From Cyclobacteriaceae bacterium (GTDB taxonomy: Bacteria; Bacteroidota; Bacteroidia; Cytophagales; Cyclobacteriaceae): a stretch of DNA of 64,000 nt. Positions 7,791 through 18,500 of this stretch are shown here, piece after piece. The stretch is from contig JAHCHY010000008.1 of assembly GCA_026129485.1 (NCBI GenBank), forward strand, positions 62,001 through 126,000, in the 5' to 3' direction. Made by a program: the position numbers and the translations under genes. The notes under the pieces were generated by a model. It was not told the DNA's origin, searched no databases, and was given only the letters and a program-made list of their open reading frames with translations. Numbering within the stretch: the first letter of the stretch is position 1; every line of letters begins with the position of its first letter.

Positions 7791-8858
7791 ATGACTATCA
7801 CTACTTCCATCCCCGTAAAAAGAACAACACAGTCGCGATTAAGCACCGTTGATTTCAGCAACCTCGGCTTTGGCAATTACATCTCCGATCACATGCTGGT
7901 AGCCAAATATGATAATGGAGCCTGGCAGGAACCCCAAATTATACCTTACGGTGATTTATTGATGAGCCCCGCCATGCTCTCACTTCACTATGGCCAGGCC
8001 GTTTTTGAAGGCATGAAAGCGTTTCACATGCAGGATGGTTCCATCAACGTTTTCCGGGTGGAGCGCCATCACAAGCGCCTGAACAAATCGCTGGCCCGCA
8101 TGTGCATGCCTGCCATCAGCGAAGAGCTTTTTACATCCGGCATCGAAGCTGTTGTTAAAACCGATGAAGCCTGGATTCCGAAAGACAACGGCAGCTCCCT
8201 GTATATCCGGCCGGTGGTATTTGCTTCCGAAGCAAAATTAGGTGTTAAAGTAGCCGATCAATATTTGTTCGTGATTCTTACCAGCCCGGTTGGGCCATAC
8301 TTCAGCAAACCCGTTCGGTTAAAGGTTGAGCTGGAATATGTACGCGCTGCCGAAGGCGGAACCGGTTTTGCAAAATGTGCGGGTAATTACGGTGGCGCTT
8401 TCTATCCTACCCAGCAGGCAAGAGAACAGGGTTTCGACCAGGTAATCTGGACGGATGCTAAAGAGCACAAATACATTGATGAGTCCGGTGCGATGAACAT
8501 CATGTTTGTAATCGATAACAAGCTGGTTACACCGGCTCTTTCTTCTTCTATTCTGGATGGCGTTACCCGTAACACTCTTATTACGCTTGCAAAAGACATG
8601 GGTGTAACCGTGGAAGAAAGAAAGATCAGCATTGAAGAAATTGAAAAAGCATTCCAAAATAAAACCATAGCCGAGGCTTTTGGTGCCGGTACGGCTGCTG
8701 TGGTATCGCCCATAGCAACCATTACCATAAACGGTATTGATTACCACTTACCGGAAGTGAACGAGAACGGTTTTCAATTAACGGTGAAACGAAAGCTGCA
8801 TAACATTCGCAGTGGTGCCGCACCCGACAAATACAACTGGAACCACATCATCAAATAA
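7791..8858 (+). CDS. ilvE: Branched-chain amino acid aminotransferase
   Basis: This 355-residue fold-type IV PLP aminotransferase interconverts branched-chain 2-oxo acids and leucine, isoleucine or valine. Recognisable features are LHYGQAVFEGMKAF (about residues 65-78), the PLP lysine K195 in AKCAGNYGGAF, DESGAMNIMFV (about 230-240) and the late GAGTAAVVSPI phosphate-binding loop. The length matches the mammalian-type BCAT group usual in this phylum. It is followed after 6 bases by an oxidoreductase gene and then a flavin-binding protein gene, forming a probable three-gene unit, though the other two have no evident role in branched-chain metabolism. Confidence 0.93.
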   Translation: MTITTSIPVKRTTQSRLSTVDFSNLGFGNYISDHMLVAKYDNGAWQEPQIIPYGDLLMSPAMLSLHYGQAVFEGMKAFHMQDGSINVFRVERHHKRLNKSLARMCMPAISEELFTSGIEAVVKTDEAWIPKDNGSSLYIRPVVFASEAKLGVKVADQYLFVILTSPVGPYFSKPVRLKVELEYVRAAEGGTGFAKCAGNYGGAFYPTQQAREQGFDQVIWTDAKEHKYIDESGAMNIMFVIDNKLVTPALSSSILDGVTRNTLITLAKDMGVTVEERKISIEEIEKAFQNKTIAEAFGAGTAAVVSPIATITINGIDYHLPEVNENGFQLTVKRKLHNIRSGAAPDKYNWNHIIK

Positions 8859-8864
8859 GCGGGG

Positions 8865-9860
8865 ATGAGAGCTGCGTTCTTTACCGGGCAAAATCTGCCT
8901 TTGGAAATTCGCGAAATTAAAAAACCAAAACCGGTAAAAGACGAGGTGCTGGTGCGCCTGCACTATGCCGCGCTTAACCATCGTGATATATGGGTTCAGA
9001 AAGATACCAACCTTACCGGCCAGCCGGTGGTTTTAGGGTCGGATGGTTGCGGTGTTATTGAAGATACAGGCGAAGATGCCGATCCGCTGCTAACAGGCGC
9101 AGAAGTAATCATCAACCCCAGCCTTAACTGGGGCAATAATCCCGTTGTGCAAGGCGATACATTCAAGATACTCGGTTATCCGGATGCCGGTACGTTTAGC
9201 GATTACATCTGCATTTCAAAAAAGCAGGTATTTGAAAAACCGGAGCACCTGTCGTTGCAGGAAGCTGCTGCAGTCCCTTTAGCAGGGTTGACTGCTTATC
9301 GCGCGCTGTTTTCAAAAGCAAGACTTCGCGCAAAAGAAAAAGTATTGATCACCGGTATTGGAGGCGGGGCCGCCCTGTGGGCCATGCAGTTTGCCGTGGC
9401 GTACCAGGCGCGGGTATATGTTACGTCCGGCTCAAACGAAAAAATTGAAAAGGCAAAAACGCTTGGCGCAATCCAGGGTTTCAATTACACCGATCCGGAA
9501 TGGACAACGCAAGCCCTGAAAGAAGCCGGTGGTTTTGATATTGTGATCGATAGTGCCGGTGGGCCGCAGTTTTCGCAATTATTTGATTTGATGATGCCCG
9601 GTGGTCGTATTGCCATTTTTGGTCGCACTGCGGGCAACATACCTGATGTGCCTACGCGCCTGCTGTATTGGAAACAAATTTCCATTCATGGAAGCACCAT
9701 GGGCACACGCGATGAATTTTTATCGATGCTTGATCTGCTGGAGAGCCGAAACCTGAAACCGGTAATCGACAAGGTATATCCGCTGGAAGAAATCGACACG
9801 GCATTTCAGCGCATGAAAAGCGGTAACCATTTCGGCAAGATTGTATTGCAGGTAAAGTAA
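8865..9860 (+). CDS. MDR-family (quinone oxidoreductase-like) dehydrogenase
   Basis: This 331-residue medium-chain dehydrogenase/reductase has an N-terminal GroES-like domain (ALNHRDIWVQKD, GSDGCGVIED) and a Rossmann domain with a GIGGGAALWAMQFA nucleotide-binding loop (about residue 160), ending LEEIDTAFQRMKSGNHFGKIVL. The catalytic zinc ligands of alcohol dehydrogenases are not evident, so it belongs with NADPH-dependent quinone or enone reductases. The substrate is unknown. It is tightly spaced between ilvE and a PNPOx-like gene. Confidence 0.86.
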   Translation: MRAAFFTGQNLPLEIREIKKPKPVKDEVLVRLHYAALNHRDIWVQKDTNLTGQPVVLGSDGCGVIEDTGEDADPLLTGAEVIINPSLNWGNNPVVQGDTFKILGYPDAGTFSDYICISKKQVFEKPEHLSLQEAAAVPLAGLTAYRALFSKARLRAKEKVLITGIGGGAALWAMQFAVAYQARVYVTSGSNEKIEKAKTLGAIQGFNYTDPEWTTQALKEAGGFDIVIDSAGGPQFSQLFDLMMPGGRIAIFGRTAGNIPDVPTRLLYWKQISIHGSTMGTRDEFLSMLDLLESRNLKPVIDKVYPLEEIDTAFQRMKSGNHFGKIVLQVK

Positions 9861-9866
9861 ACTATT

Positions 9867-10508
9867 ATGAGCACCTTCCCTATCACGAGCAAAACAGAGA
9901 TCACCCGGCTTCCCAAGCGCGGTGTGTATGATAAAGAAGCCATCTACGCCATACTTGATGAAGCGCTGGTTTGCACCATTGCCTTTACAGTAGATAGCCA
10001 ACCGTTTCAGATCCCCACCGGGTTTTGCCGCATCGGGAACAAGCTATACATACACGGTTCGGTAGGCAGCTTTTATATGCGCGAGCTTCAGCAGAAGAAA
10101 TTGCCGGTGTGCATCAGCGCTACATTGCTGGATGGCATGGTGCTGGCCCGCTCGGCTTTTCATCATTCCGTTAACTACCGGTCGGTGGTATTGTTCAGCG
10201 AGCCTGAACTGATCTCGGACAAGCATGAGCTGTACACCGCGCTGGAAGTATTCACCAATAAAATGTGCCCCGGCAGGTGGAATGATGTACGCAAGCCAAC
10301 GGAAGGCGAATGGAAAGCTACGATGGTTCTCGGTTTCGATATCAGGGAAGCCTCGGCCAAAGTGCGTACGGGCTCGCCAAAAGATGATGAGGAAGATTAT
10401 GACCTGGATATTTGGGCTGGTGTTCAGCCCCTGAAGCTGGAGCGTAAAATTGCTATTGCCGACCCGGCATTAAAAGCCGGGGTGCCGCTGCCTGCCTACC
10501 TGGTTTGA
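9867..10508 (+). CDS. Pyridoxamine 5'-phosphate oxidase-like flavin-binding protein
   Basis: A 213-residue split-barrel protein of the flavin-nucleotide-binding (Pyridox_ox_2) group. It opens with ITRLPKRGVYDKEAIYAILDEALVCTIAF, the family's N-terminal signature, followed by IPTGFCRIGNKLYIHGSVGSF and later ARSAFHHSVNYRSVV. Such proteins bind FMN and are often poorly characterised reductases or heme-binding proteins. They are not PdxH itself. The gene follows the MDR dehydrogenase by 6 bases and probably shares its transcript. Confidence 0.85.
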   Translation: MSTFPITSKTEITRLPKRGVYDKEAIYAILDEALVCTIAFTVDSQPFQIPTGFCRIGNKLYIHGSVGSFYMRELQQKKLPVCISATLLDGMVLARSAFHHSVNYRSVVLFSEPELISDKHELYTALEVFTNKMCPGRWNDVRKPTEGEWKATMVLGFDIREASAKVRTGSPKDDEEDYDLDIWAGVQPLKLERKIAIADPALKAGVPLPAYLV

Positions 10509-10538
10509 ACCGGGGTCGGATAATTGCGCTTAATTTGG

Positions 10539-10546
10539 TATCTTCG
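10539..10546 (+). promoter_or_regulatory. Possible -7 box (TATCTTCG)
   Basis: TATCTTCG resembles TAnnTTTG with one mismatch and lies in the 119-base gap before the small basic-protein gene at 10628, giving an untranslated leader of about 75 bases. No clear -33 element is seen. Confidence 0.35.
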
Positions 10547-10627
10547 CGGGCCTTTGAACCATTTTAGCGGGTTCCGGGTTTAAAAAGTGGGCCAAATGGC
10601 CTTAAAATCAATAAAACACAATATATC

Positions 10628-10858
10628 ATGGGCAGACCTCCTGTATTACCAAAAAAGAAAAAAGACGGTTTTTGGCTGGAAGTGCGCAACAAGGGCGCAA
10701 AAACCGGTACCATTTTAATCCGCGACAGCTATCAGGCCATGATGCAGGCCGCCAAGCAATATGAAACCACCAAGGATGTGATCATCCTGGGAGAGCACAA
10801 AAACGGCAAAAAAGTAGATGACAAGGCCGCAAAAGCAAAAAAGACCAAAGAGGCCTGA
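10628..10858 (+). CDS. Small basic conserved hypothetical protein
   Basis: A 76-residue lysine-rich protein (MGRPPVLPKKKKDGFWLEV at the start, KAAKAKKTKEA at the end). The middle part, GTILIRDSYQAMMQAAKQYETTKDVIILGEH, is folded-looking, so the protein is not just a low-complexity tail. I do not recognise a named family, though the high charge suggests nucleic-acid or ribosome association. It is a single-gene unit with its own upstream gap and a strong terminator 20 bases after the stop. Confidence 0.75.
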   Translation: MGRPPVLPKKKKDGFWLEVRNKGAKTGTILIRDSYQAMMQAAKQYETTKDVIILGEHKNGKKVDDKAAKAKKTKEA

Positions 10859-10878
10859 TAAAGGCGTAAACGTAAATC

Positions 10879-10908
10879 AAAAAGCTACCCTTCGGGGTAG
10901 CTTTTTTT
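10879..10908 (+). terminator. Rho-independent terminator (bidirectional)
   Basis: GCTACCC and GGGTAGC pair around a TTCG tetraloop, extended by A/T pairs, with a T7 tract on the plus side and an A-rich left flank. It ends the small basic gene and, read in reverse, could also end tadA from the other strand. Confidence 0.88.
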
Positions 10909-10972
10909 ATGACGTGATAAAATGAATTATCATAAAATTCGTTTTAAAACGAGAAATACCTCGTTTTGCCCC

Positions 10973-11416
10973 TTAAGCCCTCAGCCGTTTAAAAAACTCC
11001 TGAAGCATCACTTTACTTTCCTGCTCGCCTACTCCCCTCTTTACTACTGTACGAGGATGAAGCAAAGGCGAGCTCACAAGCGAATAACCGCGCTGCACAT
11101 CGCTGGCGCCAAACACCAACTGTTGCAGCTGCACCCAATGCAAAGCCCCGGCACACATCACGCAGGGTTCCAGCGTAACATAAAGTGTGCATTCATTCAG
11201 ATACTTTGAACCGAGATAATTGGAAGCTGCTGTTACGGCCAGCATTTCGGCATGCGCGGTTGAATCGGTAAGCTGTTCTGTTTGATTGTGCGCACGCGCT
11301 ATGATCTTGTTCTGGCAAACCACTACAGCGCCTACCGGTACTTCGCCCAGCTCCAAAGCTTTGCGGGCTTCCTTCAGAGCCTCGCGCATAAAGTAGTCGT
11401 CTGTATAAAGATCCAT
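10973..11416 (-). CDS. tadA: tRNA-specific adenosine deaminase / nucleoside deaminase
   Basis: This 147-residue zinc deaminase has the catalytic STAHAEMLA (H55, E57) and the second zinc motif LEPCVMCAGAL (C85, C88). The overall sequence matches bacterial TadA, which converts A34 to inosine, classically in tRNA-Arg(ACG). The start MDLYTDDYFMREAL is typical. A tRNA-Pro with anticodon AGG elsewhere in this window (60145-60219) would be an additional candidate substrate. A guanine or cytosine deaminase paralogue is possible but less likely. Confidence 0.88.
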   Translation of the reverse strand: MDLYTDDYFMREALKEARKALELGEVPVGAVVVCQNKIIARAHNQTEQLTDSTAHAEMLAVTAASNYLGSKYLNECTLYVTLEPCVMCAGALHWVQLQQLVFGASDVQRGYSLVSSPLLHPRTVVKRGVGEQESKVMLQEFFKRLRA

Positions 11417-11438
11417 CCCGTAAGGGCTTTAAGAAGGC

Positions 11439-11987
11439 TTATTTGATCCGGATCGTTTTCATCATGGCCCGTACGGTTTCCTGCCAGTCTTCTTTAGATG
11501 ATTTGGGACAATTAAATGAAAACACCAATGTACGTCCGGGTTCAACCAGGTATTGAATATAGGTGTAGCGATATACCGGGCTTTGTTCACCCAGCACCAT
11601 TTTATTTCCATTCACGCGCGATTCAAACTCCAGGAAAATCAGTTTCTTTTTATGCACCTCGTGCACGCCTTCCTCAATCATATCAATGCGATCGTAAAAG
11701 CTATGGATGCTGGATTTAAAAAACTTCTGCGCCATTTCCAGGTTGGCATCGGGCCATTGCGTGGCCGAAACATTCACGCTGAAATCCAATGTGCGGTTCA
11801 GGTCGGTATAGGCTGCCAAAGGCGCACGCACCGAAGGGTAGCGCTGCACAATATCCTCGGGCGTCATGGGTGAAAGCTCGGGTGGCAGCGAAATAACAAT
11901 ACCATCGGCTACCTTTGTTTTTACCAGCTTATCAGGCGCAAAACTCAAAAGCCCCCATACTGACAGGAATAACAGGATTTTCTTCAT
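11439..11987 (-). CDS. Exported hypothetical protein
   Basis: A 182-residue protein with an N-terminal signal sequence (MKKILLFLSVWGLLSFAP), so it is probably periplasmic. I chose the ATG at 11987 because the frame upstream offers only a GTG two codons earlier. The mature part contains VADGIVISLPPELSPMTPEDIVQRYPS and a C-terminal PGRTLVFSFNCP segment. The pattern resembles small secreted PsbP-like proteins, but I cannot name a family. It lies 22 bases upstream of tadA on the same strand and may be cotranscribed with it. Confidence 0.72.
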   Translation of the reverse strand: MKKILLFLSVWGLLSFAPDKLVKTKVADGIVISLPPELSPMTPEDIVQRYPSVRAPLAAYTDLNRTLDFSVNVSATQWPDANLEMAQKFFKSSIHSFYDRIDMIEEGVHEVHKKKLIFLEFESRVNGNKMVLGEQSPVYRYTYIQYLVEPGRTLVFSFNCPKSSKEDWQETVRAMMKTIRIK

Positions 11988-12074
11988 AGCCACTTCAAAA
12001 CGAAAAAGATTTAGCGCACACTATATAACGTGCAACCTTTATTAATTTGCGTCCCAAATTTAAGGAATTTAAAC

Positions 12075-13832
12075 ATGTTGAGAACTCATACCTGCGGTGA
12101 ACTGCGTATTGAAGATGTAAATAAACCTGTAACCCTTACCGGCTGGGTGCAACGCACCCGCGATAAAGGCAGCCTGTTGTGGATAGACCTGCGCGACCGG
12201 TACGGTATTACCCAGCTTTTTCTGGAGGAAGGTAAAACCGATGCATCGGTTCTGCAAACTGCACGCACCACAGGCCGCGAATATGTGCTGAAAGTACAGG
12301 GGACCGTAGTGGAACGGCTTTCCAAAAACGACAAGATGCCTACGGGCGACATTGAAGTAAAGGTAAGCTCAATCGAAATACTCAATCCTTCCAAAGTTCC
12401 CCCGTTCACCATCGAAGACAATACCGATGGCGGTGATGACCTGCGGATGAAATACCGTTACTTGGATTTACGCAGAAATCCCGTGCGCGAAAGCTTACAG
12501 TTGCGCCACAAAATGGCGCAGCAAACACGAATCTACTTAGATAGCTTAAATTTTATTGAAGTAGAAACCCCGGTGCTGATCAAATCCACACCGGAAGGTG
12601 CACGCGATTTTGTGGTGCCTTCGCGTATGAACCCTGGTGAGTTTTATGCCTTGCCGCAATCGCCTCAAACATTCAAGCAATTGCTGATGGTTTCCGGCTT
12701 CGACCGCTACTACCAGATTGTAAAATGCTTTCGCGATGAAGATTTACGGGCCGATCGCCAGCCTGAGTTTACGCAGATCGACTGCGAGATGGCCTTCATC
12801 ACGCAGGAAGATATTCTGAATACATTTGAAGGATTGGTACGCCATTTATTCAAGACTGTAAAAGGTATTGACCTGCCTTCGGTACCGCACATGAGCTATA
12901 CCGATGCCATGAAATATTACGGCTCGGATAAGCCCGATACACGTTTCGAAATGAAGTTTGCAGAACTAAATGATGTAGCCCAGGGTAAAGGTTTCCAGGT
13001 ATTTGACAGTGCCGAATTAGTGGTGGGCATTTGCGCGCAAGGTTGTGCCGAATACACGCGCAAGCAATTGGATGAGCTTACCGAGTTTGTAAAACGCCCG
13101 CAGGTTGGCGCCAAAGGTTTGGTGTATGTGCAGTACAAAGCCGATGGCACATTCAAATCATCGGTAGATAAATTTTATTCGGCCGATGACCTGAAGCAAT
13201 GGGCAGAAAGGTTTAATGCAAAGCCGGGCGATTTGCTGCTGGTGCTTTCGGGTGAAAAAGCCAAAACACAAAAAGCGTTGAACGAGCTTCGCCTTAAAAT
13301 GGGCGATCAGCTTGGCTTACGCGATAAAAATAAGTTTGCTGCGCTGTGGGTAATTGATTTTCCGCTATTGGAGTGGAACGAAGAAACTCAACGTTACCAT
13401 GCTATGCACCACCCGTTTACATCGCCCAAGCGTGAAGACATTCAGCTGCTGGACACCAACCCCGGTGCTGTGCGCGCCAACGCCTACGATATGGTGATTA
13501 ACGGAACCGAAGTAGGTGGCGGCTCTATTCGTATTCACGATCGCGCCACGCAACAGCTCATGTTTACACATCTCGGCTTTAGCGATGAAGAGGCTAAAAA
13601 ACAATTCGGCTTTTTAATGGATGCCTTTGAGTTTGGCGCACCGCCACACGGAGGCATTGCGTTTGGTTTCGATCGCTTATGCTCGTTGTTTGGTGGCGCG
13701 GATTCCATCCGCGACTTTATCGCCTTCCCGAAAAACAATGCAGGCCGCGATATGATGATTGATACGCCTTCTGCTATTTCGCAGGAGCAATTAAATGAGC
13801 TGAGCATCGCGGTGCAGGAAGTGAAGAAGTAG
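12075..13832 (+). CDS. aspS: Aspartate--tRNA ligase
   Basis: This 585-residue class II synthetase charges tRNA with aspartate. It has an N-terminal OB-fold anticodon domain ([25 protein letters not shown]), motif 1 around [19 protein letters not shown], motif 2 in [23 protein letters not shown], the bacterial GAD insertion (about residues 300-400), and motif 3 in [14 protein letters not shown] take the ATG at 12075, which gives the standard [10 protein letters not shown] start; an upstream start at 12030 adds a 15-residue extension without homology. Whether it is discriminating or also charges tRNA-Asn cannot be decided here. Confidence 0.96.
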   Translation: MLRTHTCGELRIEDVNKPVTLTGWVQRTRDKGSLLWIDLRDRYGITQLFLEEGKTDASVLQTARTTGREYVLKVQGTVVERLSKNDKMPTGDIEVKVSSIEILNPSKVPPFTIEDNTDGGDDLRMKYRYLDLRRNPVRESLQLRHKMAQQTRIYLDSLNFIEVETPVLIKSTPEGARDFVVPSRMNPGEFYALPQSPQTFKQLLMVSGFDRYYQIVKCFRDEDLRADRQPEFTQIDCEMAFITQEDILNTFEGLVRHLFKTVKGIDLPSVPHMSYTDAMKYYGSDKPDTRFEMKFAELNDVAQGKGFQVFDSAELVVGICAQGCAEYTRKQLDELTEFVKRPQVGAKGLVYVQYKADGTFKSSVDKFYSADDLKQWAERFNAKPGDLLLVLSGEKAKTQKALNELRLKMGDQLGLRDKNKFAALWVIDFPLLEWNEETQRYHAMHHPFTSPKREDIQLLDTNPGAVRANAYDMVINGTEVGGGSIRIHDRATQQLMFTHLGFSDEEAKKQFGFLMDAFEFGAPPHGGIAFGFDRLCSLFGGADSIRDFIAFPKNNAGRDMMIDTPSAISQEQLNELSIAVQEVKK

Positions 13833-13879
13833 CATGTATCAGACTCTTGAGTGGCAATCTGTTTTGCTTTACTGGGCAT

Positions 13880-14467
13880 CTAAACCCGTAACGAACCCCG
13901 GAATCCGCGTACACCGTAATACGATTCTGCACCGTTGTGGTAAGTGAACACATGGCCGAAACGGAAATCACAAAAGATAGCGCCACCTAACTTCCGGATG
14001 CCGGCAGGGGTTTTTACCCAGCTTGAGGTTTTTGCATCAAACTTTCCAAGCTTCTGCAGCTCGCGGTATTGCTCTTCGGTTAGTATTTCTATGCCCATAT
14101 CTTCCGCCATACCGATGGCGCTGTTTCCCGGCTTATGTTCCTTGCGCGACTCCAAGGCTTCATGATCGTAGCAAATGCTCCTGCGGCCTTTCGGTGTTTC
14201 AGGCGCACAATCATAAAAAATATACTCACCGGATTTTTTATCATGCCCCACCACATCCGGCTCGCCACCGGTAGCTTCCATTTGATTAAGCGACCAGAGC
14301 TTGTCCGCATTGGCTTCAAGTCTTGCCTGTACCTTAGTCCATTCAATACCTTTATGGCGGCTCATATTTTTTTCAAACCGGGTTTTCAATATTTCGACCA
14401 GATTATGGCGCTGGTCAGCCGGTAGTTTCTTTTTTGCGCTGCTCTTACTCATACCAAAACTATTCAT
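13880..14467 (-). CDS. DUF4256 domain-containing protein
   Basis: A 195-residue protein that matches the DUF4256 family over its length: LVEILKTRFEKNMSRHKGIEW near the start, GGEPDVVGHD, YIFYDCAPETPKGRRSICYD and the C-terminal WVKTPAGIRKLGGAIFCDFRFGHVFTYHNGAESYYGVRGFRG. The function of the family is unknown. A later ATG at 14452 (MSKSSAKK) is also possible. It is followed on the same strand by genes for an AHSA1-like and a DoxX-like protein, a mix often seen in small accessory clusters. Confidence 0.85.
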   Translation of the reverse strand: MNSFGMSKSSAKKKLPADQRHNLVEILKTRFEKNMSRHKGIEWTKVQARLEANADKLWSLNQMEATGGEPDVVGHDKKSGEYIFYDCAPETPKGRRSICYDHEALESRKEHKPGNSAIGMAEDMGIEILTEEQYRELQKLGKFDAKTSSWVKTPAGIRKLGGAIFCDFRFGHVFTYHNGAESYYGVRGFRGSLRV

Positions 14468-14513
14468 ATATAACCTTTACTAACTGGTGTTACGCAAAAC
14501 GGATAATAAGGTG

Positions 14514-14963
14514 TCAGGCTGATTCTGCAAGCATCCGTTTCAGTTCTTCTTCCAGCCGATCCATGTTCTCATCATTCTTTCCCACGGTATACTTTTTGAT
14601 TTTATTGCATTCCGCTACCGTGGCAAATTTTTGCCTGAACGTTACCCGTGTTTCATTATCGGAAAGCGCGCTAAAAGCCACTTCCACCTGGAAGAGCGGC
14701 TTCGACTGTCTATCCCACACGATCAGTTCCGGTTCGCGTATGGTGGTAAAGGTGCATTCGTTCCGAAAGTTACCCCTATCCGGGGCGTGCATCACAAAGC
14801 TCCAGCGGCCGCCCTCCCAAAAATCAAACCGGTTAAACGTGTTGGTAAAACCTTTGGGCCCCCACCAGACTTTCAAGTGAGTAGGATCCTTCCAGGCTTC
14901 GTACACCAGCTTTCGCGGAAACTTAAAATCACGAACTGTTACGATTTCATTATCCGGCTGCAT
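14514..14963 (-). CDS. SRPBCC / AHSA1-domain protein
   Basis: A 149-residue START-like fold protein of the activator-of-Hsp90-ATPase-homologue group. It has the typical ITVREFKFPREL-like opening (VTVRDFKFPRKLVYEAW), then KVWWGPKGFTNTFNRFDFWEGGRW and the late MDRLEEELKRML helix. Such proteins bind hydrophobic ligands; most have no known substrate. The length is normal. A second SRPBCC protein is encoded at 38984-39406. Confidence 0.87.
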   Translation of the reverse strand: MQPDNEIVTVRDFKFPRKLVYEAWKDPTHLKVWWGPKGFTNTFNRFDFWEGGRWSFVMHAPDRGNFRNECTFTTIREPELIVWDRQSKPLFQVEVAFSALSDNETRVTFRQKFATVAECNKIKKYTVGKNDENMDRLEEELKRMLAESA

Positions 14964-15042
14964 GTTGTCAATCCGTAAACTTTCAACAAAATAGAAAAAG
15001 AATCTCTAAAACTCCGTCCCTGTTTTTTTTTCGGAAGTCATA

Positions 15043-15426
15043 TTAGCCATTACTACCGGCAAGTTTCCGGCTGGCCGGCCTGAAATACCAGGACACGCCT
15101 GTTAACACTAGCAGCAGAACCGGGCCGAACAGTTGCACCAACGGATCGCCCACTGCGAGGTGTGAAAACACCGCGCCTGACATGGCAAAGAAAAAGCCTG
15201 CATAAGCCCATTCTTTTACCAGTGGAAACTTTGGTGCAAGCACGGCAATCACACCCAGAATTTTCCATACACCCAAAATGGTTAACAAATAGGCAGGGTA
15301 TCCTAAACCGGCAAACACATCTATTTCTTCCTGCATTTTAATCAGCTGGACAATACCGGTTGATGCCATCCCCAACGAAAGCCACACGGTGGCAACCCAG
15401 TAAATAATTTTATTGCGCTTTGACAT
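15043..15426 (-). CDS. DoxX-family membrane protein
   Basis: A 127-residue protein with four hydrophobic segments and the DoxX-like features of GMASTGIVQLIKM and YPAYLLTILGVWKILGVIAVLAP. DoxX-like proteins are small inner-membrane proteins loosely tied to redox or thiol stress; the exact role is unknown. It may belong with the DUF4256 and AHSA1 genes transcribed in the same direction just downstream. Confidence 0.85.
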   Translation of the reverse strand: MSKRNKIIYWVATVWLSLGMASTGIVQLIKMQEEIDVFAGLGYPAYLLTILGVWKILGVIAVLAPKFPLVKEWAYAGFFFAMSGAVFSHLAVGDPLVQLFGPVLLLVLTGVSWYFRPASRKLAGSNG

Positions 15427-15528
15427 ATACGTTTAATGTTATTGTGTATTCTGGCTGATTTTATTCTCATCTCAACAATGGCTGCCATCATCCGAATATA
15501 CAACAATTATATCCTACACCCCCTTATT

Positions 15529-18500
15529 CTACCGCCAATCGCCCAGCAAAATAGCCCCGGCCCAATAATAAGGATGCTGGTATTTCGGGTTGCGCGAGAG
15601 CGTAATCTGCGCTTCGCGCAAAGCATCCAGCGTGGCCATCGTGCGCATGTTTCTGTAAAACTCCGTCATCAGCAACGAAGTAGCTTCATCATCTACTTTC
15701 CACAACGTGGCCACTACCGATTTCACCCCGTTTTGTAAAAACCCGCTGGCCGGGCTTACAGGCGAGCTTTCGGCAGAGCCTTTGGTAACGGCCGTCTGGC
15801 AGGCGGAAAGCACTACAATGTCCAAATGATTCATTACCTCCATGCCCCACAGCTCTTCCAGCGTAAGCTTACCATCGCCATTGGCATCGTTGCCACCCGC
15901 CATGGTTAAAAATGATTGGGTAAAGTCTTCATAGTCTAAGTTACCGTGCGTGGCAAAATGCATCACGGTAAAATCTTCCCCGGCCGTTTTCACTTTATCT
16001 TCCGTGGCCTGATCTTGCAAAAACACAGCCGATGACGGGTACAGCTTCTTGATCTCGGCCACCTCGCGTTCTGTGCTGGGCAAGCTCTTATCCGGGTTGC
16101 CGAACGCAATAATCTTCATAGCCTTTTCGGATTCGGCCAGCCGCAGAATGTTGGTTGAGCTTACATAGAAAATGGCAAACTGGCTGGCTAACAAATTAAA
16201 CTCGCCATTAGCCAATGTTTTGCCCAGCAATTGGAACGGTATGTAATTCAATACACCGGTGGCAATAATACCTAATCTTCTCTTCGAAGCAATTTCAGCC
16301 GCAGCAGGCGCAACGAGGTATTGATACATTTCCTCAAAAGGCACCATGGCTTTCTCCTGCTGCCTTACGTTATATACTAATTCCTGCCTGTACTTTGCCT
16401 CGTGGCTGATGTCAAGCTTATCGAACGTACCCATTTTGTTACGGGCCACATTCAGTATCGCATTTACATTGCGGCCCAATTGTTCGCGGCCCACGTTCAC
16501 AATCTTGGCAATTACGGTATCGCGCGTAGCAACAAAAATGTAAAGCTGGTTCTCGCCCGGCAGGTACGAGAGCAGCGCCATATCTTCCGGGATATTTTTC
16601 TTCTCGCGCCTGAACTCCACCGGCTGCACGCTGTTATTAAAATACTTGGTCAGCTCGGGCCGCACATTTACCTGCTGGTTTACAAACTTCAGGTAATCGC
16701 CTTCGGCAATGGTTTTGGTGCCCTCCAGGTATTTAAGCCTTTCCCTGTTCTGCTGATCGGCCGGCAACGCTTTTTCATTTGCAATCTGTAATTCAATTCC
16801 ATCCAGCCGGGCCTTCATGTTGCGTTCCTGCTCCACAATCCTGCTTTTGCCGGTGTCTTCAAATTTTACATCCAGGTTTTTGAACTTGGCCTTCAGGTTA
16901 TCTTCGTTATTCTTTTGCAGGTAGCTCATGGCCAGCTCGGTTTCACCCAACTGCAGCAGCACATCTACCAACGCTTCGTACACTTTCAGAATATGCTTAT
17001 CGGACGAGAAAAGCTTCCGGGCCTCTTCCCCACCCGATACCTTGTTCCGGATTTTTTCAATTACCACCACCGCCTCTTTCAGGTAGTCGCGGCTTTGCGG
17101 CAATTGCTTGTTCTCCTTGTAGAGTATGCCCAGCCAATACAAGCTTTCCCATAACGTATTGTACTTGCTTATCTCGCGCGATACACTGATGGTTTCCTCT
17201 AATATGGGCTTGGCTTTGGCATAATTCTTCTGCAGCACTTCAAGCTGCCCCAGCAAATTGATGTTAGCTAAGTAATCCACCCGCAGCGATTTCTCTTTGG
17301 CCGATTTGGCGCCTTCATTCAGAAAGCGTGCCGCTTCATCATATTTCTTCTCTTCAATTTTCAGGCGACCGATCATGCTCAGCGCTTCGGCTTTGGGGCG
17401 GGGCGCTCCTACCTTATCAAAAACGGTCAATGCCTGGCGTAGCCACTTATCGGCCTGCGCATAATCATTCAGGTAGTAATACGATTCGCCAATCAGGCTG
17501 TGAACAATTCCAAAGTTCTCGTTGTAATCGCCTGCTTTTTGCATAATCTCGTACGACTTCTGGTAATATTCCAGTCCCTTGCTGTAGTCGCCCTGAGCCG
17601 TATAAACCGTACCGATGTTTGCCAGCGGAGCCAACCGGTTGTATTCTGAATTTACTTTCCTGTACAGACTATCGCTGGCCATCTGGTAGCGCAACGATTT
17701 ATCATACTCGCTCAGTTGCTTGTATACATTACCCAGGTCGATGTACGCACCGGCAAGGCCCCACTCGTTGTTGGTGCTGCGGTATAATTCAAAGCTCTTG
17801 TGGCCGAACTCAAGCGCTTTCTGAAACTCACCCGCCTCAGCCATAATATTGCTGCGCACTTCCAACAGGTATGCTTTCAACGTAACATCATTCAACGTGT
17901 CGGAGATAGCCTGCGCCTGGTCCAGCAGCTTCAAGGCTTTTACATTATCGCCATACACGTAAGAAGCATCGTTGCCCATTTCAACCAATGTGTAGGCTGC
18001 ATCTTTACTGCGATTGGTTTTTGTGTAGATGTCTAACGCTTTGCGGATGTAATCCTCAGATGCAGCAAACTTTCCCTGCGAGCGGTTAAGCCCTTTCAGG
18101 CGCAGGTAGCAAAACGCCAGTATGTTATCATCTTTTATTTCAATCGCCAGCTTTACAGCCTCATCAAAATAAGCACCCGCCTTTTTATAATTGTTATCGG
18201 CTGCCTGGGCCAGCGTACCGAGGTTTGCCAATGTGTAAATCAGGTTGGGCTTGTCTTTAATTTTTCGCTGAAGCGCAAGCGTTTCGAGGTAAAGCTTTTC
18301 AGCTTCCTTGTAATCTGTTTTTGATTGATAACCACCTGCCAGGTTGGAAATGGCCAATGCCCAGCTTACGGTATCCTTACGGGCTTTTAACATATCAATA
18401 GCTTTATTGTAATAATCAAAAGCCGTGCTGAACGCTTTCGTTTTTACATAACTCGCAGCCAGATCCTGGTAGGCTGCCGACAGCTGTGTGGAATCATTTA